Assembly (NCBI GenBank): GCA_004552965.1
Contig: SFMU01000025.1
Location: 1 to 28,843 of the forward strand
Direction of reading: 5' to 3'
DNA length: 28,843 nt
From: Bacteroidales bacterium
Lineage (GTDB): Bacteria; Bacteroidota; Bacteroidia; Bacteroidales; UBA932
Part shown: positions 15,342 through 23,151 of the stretch, piece after piece
Layout of the letters: every line of letters starts with the position of its first letter
Numbering within the stretch: position 1 is the stretch's first letter
Notes under the pieces: generated by a model
The model's database searches: none
What the model was told of the DNA's origin: nothing
What the model saw: only the letters and a program-made list of their open reading frames with translations
Program-made: the position numbers and the translations under genes

Positions 15342-16118
15342 ATGGACAGAAGGATCAGAACCTATCCGGCCGTGCTCGGCATGGACTCCATCACCCTGGA
15401 GGAGATGGAGTCTGTGAAGCTCATGAACAGAATCGATTCGAAGTACGTCACGACGGACGACAAGCTCGACCTGCTTCTTGAAAGAGCCGCCCGGGAAGGG
15501 TACAGGGCCTGCATCATCGCAGGAGAGAAGATAACCCCCTATTTCTCCATGTACTACGACACTCCGGACCTGGAGATGTTCAGGATCCACCGTGCGGGAC
15601 ATTCGGTCAGGCAGAAGATAAGGGTCAGGACATACACTCTGACCGGGACCACCTACCTGGAGATCAAGAGGAAGAACAACAAGGGAAGGACGAAGAAAAA
15701 GCGTATCCTGATTCCTGTGGCCGACCTGGGCAAAGTTTCTGAGGCTTCGGACTTCATCAGCCGGGAATCCCGGTATACCCTGGACAGAGTCAGCGAAGCC
15801 TGCACCACATCATTCTACAGGATAACCCTTGTCAACAGGGAAAAGACCGAAAGGATCACCCTGGACACCAATCTGAGTTTCACCAATCCGAGAACGGGCT
15901 GCGAGGCATCCCTTCCGGGAACGGTCATCATCGAACTCAAGCAGGACGGAAGGCATTCCTCGACGATGAAGGGCATCCTGCTGGACCTGAGGATCCACCC
16001 TTTCAAGGTCAGCAAGTACTGCATAGGAACAGTCCTGACCACACCAGGCCTGTACCGCGGCAGATTCAAGGAGAAAATCCGCAGAATAGAGAAAATGAGA
16101 AAAGCAAACGCACAATGA
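15342..16118 (+). CDS. VTC-domain polyphosphate polymerase
   Basis: The 258-residue protein is a VTC/CYTH-type tunnel enzyme predicted to make polyphosphate from nucleotide triphosphate. The sequence shows the family signature: N-R-I-D-S-K-Y-V-T near the start, YFSMYYDTPDLEMFRIHRAG, a basic row RQKIRVRTY, YLEIKRKNNKGRTKKKR, and VIIELKQDG. Alternating basic and acidic strand residues would line the tunnel. There is no signal peptide or membrane segment, so it acts in the cytoplasm and probably docks to the DUF4956 protein, whose gene overlaps by four bases (ATGA). ATG 15342 is chosen over the adjacent TTG at 15339. The name is by family; activity on other substrates is not excluded. Confidence 0.85.
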   Translation: MDRRIRTYPAVLGMDSITLEEMESVKLMNRIDSKYVTTDDKLDLLLERAAREGYRACIIAGEKITPYFSMYYDTPDLEMFRIHRAGHSVRQKIRVRTYTLTGTTYLEIKRKNNKGRTKKKRILIPVADLGKVSEASDFISRESRYTLDRVSEACTTSFYRITLVNREKTERITLDTNLSFTNPRTGCEASLPGTVIIELKQDGRHSSTMKGILLDLRIHPFKVSKYCIGTVLTTPGLYRGRFKEKIRRIEKMRKANAQ

Positions 16119-16981
16119 ATATGAAAAGACTCCTGACGGTTCTGACAACCGTACTGATGATGCTGGGCCTGTGTTTCCCGGCATATTCCCAGATTGAGAC
16201 CTCCTCTGCAGAAGAGGCCGGGGCCGTCATCGGCCAGACTGAAGACCACTTCGTCGGAGCCGACTTCGACCCGCAGATAGCGGCCGAGAACGGCTACTCG
16301 ATCGAGATGACCGAGGAAGGCGACTACAAGATCACCCAGGGAGCGGCCGGTATTCTGGAGGCAGTTCTGAACCTGGTGAAGATCTTCTTCTTCAACCTCC
16401 TGGTCAGTTTCCTGATCATCCAGTTCTTCTACTATCCGAAGAGCAGGAGGATGGACTACTACTTCACCTTCATGATGTTCTCCTCGGCGATGTGCCTCCT
16501 GCTGTTCCTGATGAACAACCTCAGCCTTGAGATCGGATTCACCCTCGGACTTTTCGCCATCTTCGGAATGATCCGCTACAGGACAGAGACCGTACCGGTC
16601 AGAGAGATGACCTACCTGTTCATCATCATCGCGGTGTCCGTCATCAACGGTATCGGAGCAGACGTGCCTTTCCTAGAGCTGGTGGCAGCCAACGTGCTCA
16701 TCATCCTGCTTATCTGGCTTCTTGAATCCCGGGGAGTATTCGTCCGCCGTACCTCGGTGAAGCTCATCATCTATGACAGGGTCGACCTGATTCTCCCGGA
16801 AAGGAGGGATGAACTCGTCGAAGACCTCCGTAAGAGAACCGGCCTCGACATCAGGGAGATCGAGATCGGGCAGGTGGACTTCCTCAAGGACACGGCATGG
16901 ATCAAAGTGACCTACGAGTTGCCTGCGGGACAGGTCAACACCATCGACAAACTCACCAGAACCAAGGATTTCAATGGCTGA
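16115..16981 (+). CDS. DUF4956 membrane protein, partner of the VTC polymerase
   Basis: The 288-residue protein starts with a signal-like helix (MNMKRLLTVLTTVLMMLGLCFPAYS), followed by a short extracytoplasmic part and about four transmembrane helices (VLNLVKIFFFNLLVSFLIIQFFY; FTFMMFSSAMCLLLFLMNN; GFTLGLFAIFGMIRY; YLFIIIAVSVINGIG; LVAANVLIILLIWLLES). The DUF4956 signature GLFAIFGMIRYRTETVPVREMTYLF is clear. A soluble C-terminal domain (about 210-288) follows. VTC and DUF4956 genes are frequent neighbours in bacteria. By analogy with yeast VTC4, where polymerisation is coupled to membrane passage, the protein may carry the polymer across the inner membrane; this is inference. It overlaps the next gene by 8 bases. 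Confidence 0.85.
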   Translation: MNMKRLLTVLTTVLMMLGLCFPAYSQIETSSAEEAGAVIGQTEDHFVGADFDPQIAAENGYSIEMTEEGDYKITQGAAGILEAVLNLVKIFFFNLLVSFLIIQFFYYPKSRRMDYYFTFMMFSSAMCLLLFLMNNLSLEIGFTLGLFAIFGMIRYRTETVPVREMTYLFIIIAVSVINGIGADVPFLELVAANVLIILLIWLLESRGVFVRRTSVKLIIYDRVDLILPERRDELVEDLRKRTGLDIREIEIGQVDFLKDTAWIKVTYELPAGQVNTIDKLTRTKDFNG

Positions 16982-17846
16982 GCAATCAATAAACCCGAAC
17001 ATGAAAATCTTTGACAGCATGAAAACTTACCTCAGCAAACTTATGGCCGTGGCGCTCATTGGCATATTCGCCGCGCAGCTTCCTGCTTTCGCCGACGACG
17101 ATGATGATCTGGCGACTTCTTTCGGTACAAGATATTCAGCCGGCATAGACAAGAAAATCATCAAAGGTCTCCACGTCGACTTCGAAGAAGAACTCAGGCT
17201 CGACGGCATCTCCGCCCTCGACAAGTCCTACACGACCATTGGAGTGTCCTGGAAAGTTCTGCCTTTCCTCAAGATCGGAGCGGGCTATTCGGCAATAGGA
17301 GCCAGGACCGCCGATGACCTCAATCCCGGCAGCATGGTCTGGGACTGGAGGCACAGGGGAACTTTCGACGTCACCGGAACCGTCAAGGCCGGAGCCTGGA
17401 AATTCTCCCTCCGCGAAAGATTCCAGGCAACCTACAGGACCAAGACCGTGAACGAGTGGCAGCAGCCGAAGACGGCCATGGTCCTCAAATCCAGGCTGAA
17501 GGCTTCCTACGATTTTTACAGGCTGGGTCTGGAGCCATACGCATTCGTGGAGCACAGGCTTCTGATGAACGGCGCAGAATGGGACAGCCGCTCCACCCAC
17601 ATCTATGAATATGCCAACAGCAATTTCATTGGCCACTCTGATGTCTACACCAACAGGATCAGAGCCCAGGTGGGACTGGAATGGGACATTGACGGCCAGC
17701 ACGCAGTGGAAATCTACAGTCTGTACGACAGGATTACCGAAAAGGAGATTGACGCAAAGAAGACAAAACCGGTCCTCAAGATGCCGGTCACCACGACTGA
17801 AAGGAATTTCATCGCCATAGGAATAGGCTACACCTTCTCATTCTAG
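16974..17846 (+). CDS. DUF2490 predicted outer-membrane beta-barrel protein
   Basis: The 290-residue protein has a signal peptide after a short N-terminal part; the signal runs MKTYLSKLMAVALIGIFAAQLPAFA. Translation could start at 16974, 17001 (MKIFDSMK) or 17019 (MKTYLS); the later ones give a more ordinary signal. The mature part has alternating amphipathic strands ending in aromatic residues and closes with GIGYTFSF, the terminal Phe typical of outer-membrane beta-barrels. It matches DUF2490. It is last in the VTC operon and overlaps DUF4956, so a role at the outer membrane in the same process is plausible. It converges with recQ. Confidence 0.82.
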   Translation: MAEQSINPNMKIFDSMKTYLSKLMAVALIGIFAAQLPAFADDDDDLATSFGTRYSAGIDKKIIKGLHVDFEEELRLDGISALDKSYTTIGVSWKVLPFLKIGAGYSAIGARTADDLNPGSMVWDWRHRGTFDVTGTVKAGAWKFSLRERFQATYRTKTVNEWQQPKTAMVLKSRLKASYDFYRLGLEPYAFVEHRLLMNGAEWDSRSTHIYEYANSNFIGHSDVYTNRIRAQVGLEWDIDGQHAVEIYSLYDRITEKEIDAKKTKPVLKMPVTTTERNFIAIGIGYTFSF

Positions 17847-17848
17847 AC

Positions 17849-17905
17849 TGCCGGCAGGCCCTGACCGGCGACCTTGCACAGGAACTTGGCGAGCATCCGC
17901 CGAAG
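17849..17905 (-). repeat. Degenerate copy of the recQ 3' end (downstream copy of a 57-base tandem duplication)
   Basis: This intergenic copy matches 17906-17962 closely over its first 40 bases and weakly over the rest. On the minus strand it reads LRRMLAKFLCKVAGQGLPA, against IRLVRIKFLCEVAS-stop-GLPA in the recQ copy. The period of 57 is a multiple of three. The octamer TGCCGGCA starts both copies, and GCCGG/CCGGC could form a hairpin. Confidence 0.8.
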
Positions 17906-17962
17906 TGCCGGCAGGCCCTAACTGGCGACCTCGCACAGGAATTTGATACGCACCAGACGGAT
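17906..17962 (-). repeat. recQ copy of the 57-base tandem duplication
   Basis: This copy contains the last 14 recQ codons and its TAG stop. The stop corresponds to CAG in the other copy, so recQ may once have been longer by 24 residues. Confidence 0.8.
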
Positions 17963-20125
17963 GGCCATCTCATCGTAGTCCATCCCCAATGCGTTTATCG
18001 CATCATCAAGCGAATCGGAAGTCGCCTCGTGAGAAAAATAGGAGTAGATGTCCTCGACATCATCCTCGTCGACTTCCTGGCTGATGTAGTAGTTCAGGTC
18101 CAGTTTCAAGCCTGCGGAGACTATGGTCTCTATCTCCCGCATCAGTTCATCCATGTCCATCTCCCGGGCATCTGCAATGTCCTCCAGGGCCATTCTCCTG
18201 TCGATGCTCTGGATGATGAAAATCTTGTCAGCACTCTTCGACGGCGCCGACTTCATCACGAAATCGTCCGGACGGACAATCTCGTTCTCTTCGACATATT
18301 TCCGGATCAGGGAAATGAATTCCGCTCCGTACTTCCTTGCCTTGCCCTCGCCGACACCCTGGCAGTTGTGCAGCTCCTCGAAGGAGATCGGGTACATTAT
18401 CGCCATGTCCTCGAGAGAGGAGTCGGAGAAGATGATCCATTGCTGGAGATTCAGTTTCCTGGAGATGTCCTTCCTGAGATTCTTGAGCATGGACAGAAGG
18501 GTGTCGTCGATTCCGCCTCCCTTCATCGCGGCCCTGTCGCCGGCAATCGCCTTGGCCTCCTCATCGTCTGCCGTGCTCTCTTCGAAGATCCGGTCTTCGG
18601 CAAGCATCACCTCATAGGGATTGCTCAGGAACGCCAGACCGGCTTCGGTAGCGGAAATAAGCCCATAGGACTCGATGTCCTTTTGAAGCAGTCTGAGCTG
18701 AAGCCCCTGATGGATGACCGAATTCCAGAATTTTTCGTCATGCCCGCCCCTGCCGAAGGAGTTCACCTTGTCCAGCGAATATGTCTTGACGGTGCTGTTG
18801 ACCTTCCCGCAGAGAACCATCGAGATGATTTCCATCTTGAACCTTTCCGGAAGTTCGCTGACCGTACTTATCACCAGAGCCATCTCCTTCCTGCCGTCGA
18901 ACATAGGCTTCGGATTGAGGCAATTGTCACAGGCGCAGCAGTTCGCTTCAGGATATTCCTCTCCGAAATAATTCAGGAGAAAGCGTCTGCGGCACAGGTT
19001 GGTTTCCGCATAGGCGACCGTCTCCATCAGCAACTGGCGGCCGATTTCCTGTTCGGACACCGGTTTCCCCTGCATGAACTTGTCCAGCTTCTGGATGTCC
19101 TTATAACTATAATAGGTGATGCAGTCCGCCGGCTTGCCGTCACGCCCTGCACGGCCAGTCTCCTGGTAATAGCCCTCGATGCTCTTTGGGATGTCGTAGT
19201 GGATGACGAACCGGACATCCGGCTTGTCGATGCCCATGCCGAAGGCAATGGTGGCCACAATGACATCCACATCCTCCATCAGGAAGGCGTCCTGATTGTC
19301 CGCCCTCGTCCTGGCATCCATGCCCGCATGGTATGGAAGAGCGCTGATTCCGTTGATGTTCAGAAGGTTCGCCATCTCTTCAACCTTCTTGCGGCTGAGA
19401 CAGTAGATGATGCCGGAACGGCCCGGATTCTGTTTTATGTAGCGGATGATATCCTTTTCGGGTTCGTCCTTTCCACGTACCTCATAAGTGAGGTTGGGCC
19501 GGTTGAAGGAAGACTTGAAGACGGTCGCATCCATGATGCCGAGACTCTTCTGGATGTCGCTCTGGACTTTCGGTGTCGCCGTGGCGGTCAAGGCGATGAT
19601 CGGAGCCCTGCCGATGGTCTGGATCATGTCCCTGATCCTCCGGTACTCCGGCCGGAAGTCGTGCCCCCATTCCGAAATGCAGTGCGCTTCATCCACAGCA
19701 TAGAAAGAGATGTGGATCTCCTTGAGAAGTTCCACATTCTCCATCTTGGTCAGCGACTCGGGAGCGACATAGAGCAGTTTCGTGACACCTGACAGCACGT
19801 CCGAGCGGACCTCCTGGATCTGAGCCTTGCTGAGAGAAGAGTTCAGGAAATGGGCGATCCCGGTGCTCTCTGTCACGAAGCCGCGGATCACATCCACCTG
19901 ATTCTTCATCAGGGCAATCAGAGGGGAGATGACGATGGCTGTGCCTGGCATTACCAGAGCCGGGAGCTGGAAGCACATGGACTTGCCTCCGCCGGTCGGC
20001 ATCAGCACAAAGGTGTCCTTCCCGGACAGAAGATTAAGGATAATCTCTTCCTGGTCGCTCTTGAAGGAATCGTATCCGAAGAATTCCTTCAGCTTGGATC
20101 GCAGAAGTTCGGAATCGGCTTGCAT
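17918..20125 (-). CDS. recQ: ATP-dependent DNA helicase RecQ
   Basis: RecQ is a 3'-5' helicase in recombination and repair. The 735-residue protein has Walker A PTGGGKS (43-49), the DEAH box (145-148) in AVDEAHCISEWGHDFRPEY, the helicase motif VI QETGRAGRDG, a zinc-binding Cys cluster (C378-region to CCACDNC), a winged-helix domain, an HRDC domain (about 555-630: LQQWIIFSDSSLEDMA...GVGEGKARKYG), and an extra C-terminal helix-turn-helix-type region with an acidic stretch. The extra C-terminal part is common in Bacteroidetes RecQ. The last codons lie in a tandem duplication (see repeats). It is transcribed alone, divergent from the FKBP gene. Confidence 0.97.
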   Translation of the reverse strand: MQADSELLRSKLKEFFGYDSFKSDQEEIILNLLSGKDTFVLMPTGGGKSMCFQLPALVMPGTAIVISPLIALMKNQVDVIRGFVTESTGIAHFLNSSLSKAQIQEVRSDVLSGVTKLLYVAPESLTKMENVELLKEIHISFYAVDEAHCISEWGHDFRPEYRRIRDMIQTIGRAPIIALTATATPKVQSDIQKSLGIMDATVFKSSFNRPNLTYEVRGKDEPEKDIIRYIKQNPGRSGIIYCLSRKKVEEMANLLNINGISALPYHAGMDARTRADNQDAFLMEDVDVIVATIAFGMGIDKPDVRFVIHYDIPKSIEGYYQETGRAGRDGKPADCITYYSYKDIQKLDKFMQGKPVSEQEIGRQLLMETVAYAETNLCRRRFLLNYFGEEYPEANCCACDNCLNPKPMFDGRKEMALVISTVSELPERFKMEIISMVLCGKVNSTVKTYSLDKVNSFGRGGHDEKFWNSVIHQGLQLRLLQKDIESYGLISATEAGLAFLSNPYEVMLAEDRIFEESTADDEEAKAIAGDRAAMKGGGIDDTLLSMLKNLRKDISRKLNLQQWIIFSDSSLEDMAIMYPISFEELHNCQGVGEGKARKYGAEFISLIRKYVEENEIVRPDDFVMKSAPSKSADKIFIIQSIDRRMALEDIADAREMDMDELMREIETIVSAGLKLDLNYYISQEVDEDDVEDIYSYFSHEATSDSLDDAINALGMDYDEMAIRLVRIKFLCEVAS

Positions 20126-20145
20126 CGTGTCAATTTTTACTTTCC

Positions 20146-20177
20146 TAAATATAGTTTATCTTTTCCGGACATCCAAA
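20146..20177 (-). promoter_or_regulatory. recQ promoter
   Basis: The minus strand has TTTG at 20177-20174, 20 bases, then TATATTTA at 20153-20146, one base from the TAnnTTTG consensus. The leader would be about 15-20 bases. Confidence 0.55.
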
Positions 20178-20260
20178 CAATTTTATCATTATTGTCAAGG
20201 ATAAGTCAATAAAAAATACGATATTTGCAGTTATTATCGGTTTTTGTGCCGGTGATTGAA

Positions 20261-20268
20261 ACGAACAA
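20261..20268 (+). promoter_or_regulatory. ACGAACAA leader motif
   Basis: Copy of the ACGAACAA motif, 22 bases before the FKBP start codon. A possible -7 box (GATATTTG, one mismatch) lies 34 bases further upstream at 20220-20227. Confidence 0.35.
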
Positions 20269-20290
20269 CATTAATAATATTCGATAAACG

Positions 20291-21070
20291 ATGAAGACAT
20301 TCAAACTGTTAGCAATGGCAGCTGTACTCGTGACAGCTGTTGCATGCAACTCAAACGCTCCTGCCGCTGAAGACGGGCAGGCAGCCGAGATCACCAATCC
20401 AAAGGACATCCTCCCATCGAAGGCAGTCACCGACTCGGTCAGCTACCTCATGGGTATCAACTTCGGAAGCTTCCTCAAGGGCTACGGCTTCGGAGACAGA
20501 CTCAACTATGCTGAAATCAAGAAAGGTATCGACGATTTCGTGCATGCTACCGGCAACCAGGCTGACACCAACTTCCTCAAGCAGTTCAAGATCAGCCCGG
20601 AAGAGATGAACCGCATGTTCGGCGAGTATCTCCAGAAGATCAGCGAGTACACTCTCGCAGTCAACAAGGAGAAGGAAGCCAAGTTCCTCGCAGCCAATGC
20701 GAAGAAGGAAGGCGTACAGACAACCGAGTCAGGTCTCCAGTACATCATCTCAGAGGCCGGCAACGATGTCAAGCCGGGTCCTCAGGACACAGTCTTCGTA
20801 CACTACGTAGGCAAGCTCCTCGACGGAACGATCTTCGACCAGACCACAGAGGCAGCTCCTTCTGCACAGCTCACAATGAACAGGGTCATCGCCGGATGGA
20901 CCGAGGGCATGCAGCTCATCGGCGAGGGCGGCAAGGCTACCTTCTTCATCCCTTCAGAGCTCGGCTACGGCACCCGCGGACAGCAGGGCATCGAGCCTAA
21001 CTCGACTCTCATCTTCGACGTCACTCTCGATTCAGTAAAGCGCTACGTCGCTCCTGCACCTGCAGAGTAA
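20291..21070 (+). CDS. FKBP-type peptidyl-prolyl cis-trans isomerase, lipoprotein
   Basis: The 259-residue protein helps fold exported proteins by turning X-Pro bonds. It begins with a lipoprotein signal (MKTFKLLAMAAVLVTAVAC, Cys19). An N-terminal FKBP dimerisation domain (about 50-145) with long helices is followed by a C-terminal FKBP domain (about 150-250): VFVHYVGKLLDGTIFDQT, GWTEGMQLIGEGGKATFFIPSELGYG, and STLIFDVTLDSV. This is the FkpA/Mip layout. It ends in a rho-independent terminator and DUF3127 follows. Confidence 0.93.
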   Translation: MKTFKLLAMAAVLVTAVACNSNAPAAEDGQAAEITNPKDILPSKAVTDSVSYLMGINFGSFLKGYGFGDRLNYAEIKKGIDDFVHATGNQADTNFLKQFKISPEEMNRMFGEYLQKISEYTLAVNKEKEAKFLAANAKKEGVQTTESGLQYIISEAGNDVKPGPQDTVFVHYVGKLLDGTIFDQTTEAAPSAQLTMNRVIAGWTEGMQLIGEGGKATFFIPSELGYGTRGQQGIEPNSTLIFDVTLDSVKRYVAPAPAE

Positions 21071-21088
21071 TATCGTACCCGGAAAAAC

Positions 21089-21126
21089 AAAGCCTGTCTC
21101 CCCATTTTCAGGAAGGCAGGCTTTTT
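21089..21126 (+). terminator. Rho-independent terminator after the FKBP gene
   Basis: AAAGCCTG (21089-21096) pairs with CAGGCTTT (21117-21124), with a 20-base loop, and is followed by a T run. It lies 19 bases after the FKBP stop and just before the DUF3127 gene, so the latter needs readthrough or its own promoter. Confidence 0.8.
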
Positions 21127-21149
21127 CCAACTCAAAAACAGAACAGGCA

Positions 21150-21551
21150 ATGGCAGCATTGGAAATAGAAGGCAAGATCCAGCAGAAACTTGCCCCACAG
21201 AAAGGGCAATCCGCCCGTGGAACCTGGACAAAGCAGGATTTCATCCTTGAATATCAGGACGGAAACTTCCCGGCCTCGGTCTGCTTCACATCCTTCGGAG
21301 ACGAGAAGGTAGCGGAACTGGACAGATTCCAGGTAGGAGATTCGGTGAAAGTCTCCTTCAACCTCAGGGCAAGGGAGTTCAACGGCAGATGGTACAACGA
21401 CATCAGGGTCTGGAGAATCACCCCTGCAGGCCAGGGAACCGGAGCTTCATCCGGGGCATGGCAGACAAGACAACCTGCACAGGCTCCTGCACCTGCACCG
21501 ACACTCGACGACCTGCCGGCAGACGACCCGAACCAGGACCTTCCGTTCTGA
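21150..21551 (+). CDS. DUF3127 protein, OB-fold with SSB-like acidic tip
   Basis: The 133-residue protein matches DUF3127 of Bacteroidetes (IEGKIQQKL..., REFNGRWYNDIRVWRI). The family is small and predicted to have an OB-like fold. After residue 95 comes a low-complexity linker (Gly/Ala/Pro/Gln), then an acidic end TLDDLPADDPNQDLPF. This end resembles the C-terminal tip of single-stranded DNA-binding protein (acidic residues then a hydrophobic-Pro-Phe end), which recruits repair proteins. Whether it binds DNA is not established. It lies downstream of the FKBP terminator and converges with miaA. Confidence 0.82.
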   Translation: MAALEIEGKIQQKLAPQKGQSARGTWTKQDFILEYQDGNFPASVCFTSFGDEKVAELDRFQVGDSVKVSFNLRAREFNGRWYNDIRVWRITPAGQGTGASSGAWQTRQPAQAPAPAPTLDDLPADDPNQDLPF

Positions 21552-21571
21552 CGGTCCATTCCTGGCGCATC

Positions 21572-21613
21572 GGTGGCGACGCTGGCGATCCTGTCAGGCC
21601 AGGGCCTTCCGTT
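21572..21613 (+). repeat. Related copy of the recQ-end repeat between DUF3127 and miaA
   Basis: This intergenic stretch contains GGCCAGGGCCTTCCG, close to GGTCAGGGCCTGCCG on the minus strand of the recQ tail. On the reverse strand, an ACAGGA core and an AGC-TC-GCC block match too, with one gap. It also includes a near copy of the last bases of DUF3127 (CAGGRCCTTCCGTTCT at 21535 and 21600). Confidence 0.5.
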
Positions 21614-22474
21614 CTATAGATCGATCCACCGGATGGAAGGATCCCTCCGCCACCAGGTCAACTGCTTCTTGGCATAATGACGTGTATTCCTCTGGATAAG
21701 GCGCACAGCCTCTTCCAGGGGAATTTTTCCGTCCAGATAGTCGAAAATCTCCCGGTAGCCCACCGTCTGAAGGGCCTGGCAGTCGCGATATGGGAGAAGG
21801 GAACGGACCTCATCGACCAGCCCTGCTTCCATCATGGAAAGGACCCGGGCATCTATTCTCGAATATAGTTCTTCGCGGGAGCGGTTGAGCCCGATCTTCT
21901 CGATGACAAAATCCCGCTTCTTCCCGCCGCCCGACTTGAAGGAAGAGAAAGGCCTGCCGGAGACAAGGCAGCCCTCGAGGGCACGGATGACCCTCTGCGG
22001 ATTGCGGATGTCGATCTGTGAATATGTCAGGGGATCCAGACCCTTCAGCTGCTCAGCCAGAGGATCCACCCCGGACTCATGGAAACGGGCCCAGAGTTCG
22101 GCGCGGAGCACCGGGTCCGCCTCCGGCATCCGGTCCAGCCCGTTGCACACGGCGTCGATGTAAAGCATCGAGCCTCCGGTCATGACCAGAGTCTCGTGCC
22201 CCTCCTCGAAGAGAGTGCCGACAAGTTCGAGCGCGTCCTGCTCGTAATCGCCCGCAGTGTAATGCGCATCCACCGGCACCGTCTGGATGAAATGATGCTT
22301 CACGGCAGAGAGTTGCGCTTCGGTAGGAACAGCTGTCCCTATCGACATATTCATGTACAATTGCCTGGAATCGCAGGAGATGACCGGGGAACCCACTTCC
22401 AATGCCCTCGAGATACTGAAGTCGGTCTTCCCCACGGCCGTAGGGCCGAGAATGATCTGAAGTCTGCGGGTCAT
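21614..22474 (-). CDS. miaA: tRNA dimethylallyltransferase
   Basis: MiaA adds a dimethylallyl group to A37 of tRNAs reading codons that start with U. The 286-residue protein has the P-loop GPTAVGKT, the substrate loop SCDSRQLYMNMSIGTAVP, IRNPQRVIRALE, and the end pattern TVGYREIFDYLDG...RNTRHYAKKQLTWWRRD. I use the ATG at 22474, seven bases after the stop of the upstream gene; the frame could start from a TTG at 22510 but that would overlap the upstream gene and add residues not usual for the family. The two minus-strand genes form a small operon. Confidence 0.96.
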   Translation of the reverse strand: MTRRLQIILGPTAVGKTDFSISRALEVGSPVISCDSRQLYMNMSIGTAVPTEAQLSAVKHHFIQTVPVDAHYTAGDYEQDALELVGTLFEEGHETLVMTGGSMLYIDAVCNGLDRMPEADPVLRAELWARFHESGVDPLAEQLKGLDPLTYSQIDIRNPQRVIRALEGCLVSGRPFSSFKSGGGKKRDFVIEKIGLNRSREELYSRIDARVLSMMEAGLVDEVRSLLPYRDCQALQTVGYREIFDYLDGKIPLEEAVRLIQRNTRHYAKKQLTWWRRDPSIRWIDL

Positions 22475-22481
22475 GGAATCA

Positions 22482-23093
22482 TCAGATCTCCAGATCCTCT
22501 GTACCGTCAAAGACTATCTTTCCATCTTCATCATCGTCGGTCTCATCGTCGTCATCGTCATCGTCGTCTTCGTCGTCATCGAAATCATCAGGATCCGCAT
22601 CGGCGCCTCCGTCTTCATCGGAGAGACCGATCATGCTCCATTCCGGCTTCTGGCCAGGCAGATGACGCTGTGAATCAGGAAGATCTTCATAGGCGACATA
22701 GCCGTTCTCGAACTCGACTGGATTAGGACCCTTGACATCAACCAGGGATGGCGAACCGCCCTGAAGGGTCTCATCGACCGATTCAAGAGTGACAATCACG
22801 CTCTTGCGGTTGGGAACATCATAGAAATACTGGAACGACACGACCCCGGCCTGGGCGGTCGCATTGACGGTAACCTTGTCGACAGTGCCCGAACCAAGGT
22901 CAAAGAAACCGTAGCGCCCGACCACTCCACCGGAGGAGTCCAGACCCTTGAACATTATCAACTGATCCTGGGGAAAATCCATGTCCGCCCTCATCTGTTT
23001 GTGAAAATCATAGAGGGTCGTGTCTCCATCCATCTCATAGACTCTGAAAAAGCCTTTAATACCGGCGAGAGTCACCTTATACCTATAGAGCAT
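22482..23093 (-). CDS. pRiA4b ORF-3-like (IS1096 passenger TnpR-type) protein with acidic tail
   Basis: The 203-residue protein resembles the plasmid pRiA4b ORF-3 family (start LYRYKVTLAGIKGFFRVYEMDG, then TLYDFHKQMRADMDF and the beta-rich middle FQYFYDVPNRKSVIVTLE). The family name comes from plasmids and insertion elements, but chromosomal single copies are frequent and no transposase lies nearby. The last 40 residues are strongly acidic (DDFDDDEDDDDDDDDETDDDEDG), possibly a nucleic-acid mimic or a protein-binding tail. I chose the ATG at 23093; a TTG at 23099 is also in frame. Function is unknown. Confidence 0.72.
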   Translation of the reverse strand: MLYRYKVTLAGIKGFFRVYEMDGDTTLYDFHKQMRADMDFPQDQLIMFKGLDSSGGVVGRYGFFDLGSGTVDKVTVNATAQAGVVSFQYFYDVPNRKSVIVTLESVDETLQGGSPSLVDVKGPNPVEFENGYVAYEDLPDSQRHLPGQKPEWSMIGLSDEDGGADADPDDFDDDEDDDDDDDDETDDDEDGKIVFDGTEDLEI

Positions 23094-23151
23094 ATCCAAA
23101 TAAAAAAACCGTTTGTACTAAGCCTGAAGGCTTGCTTGCGAAAAGCGGAAC

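Noticed and set aside
18029..19792. 587-codon open frame on the plus strand opposite recQ
   Set aside because: It is antisense to a certain recQ gene, has no recognisable domain and reflects the codon bias of recQ.
22530..22590. Microsatellite-like run of cgt/cat units
   Set aside because: It is the coding sequence of the acidic tail (Asp/Glu codons), not an independent repeat, although it may vary in length.
22482..23093. Insertion element suggested by the IS1096/TnpR family name
   Set aside because: No transposase, terminal inverted repeats or target duplications are visible around it.
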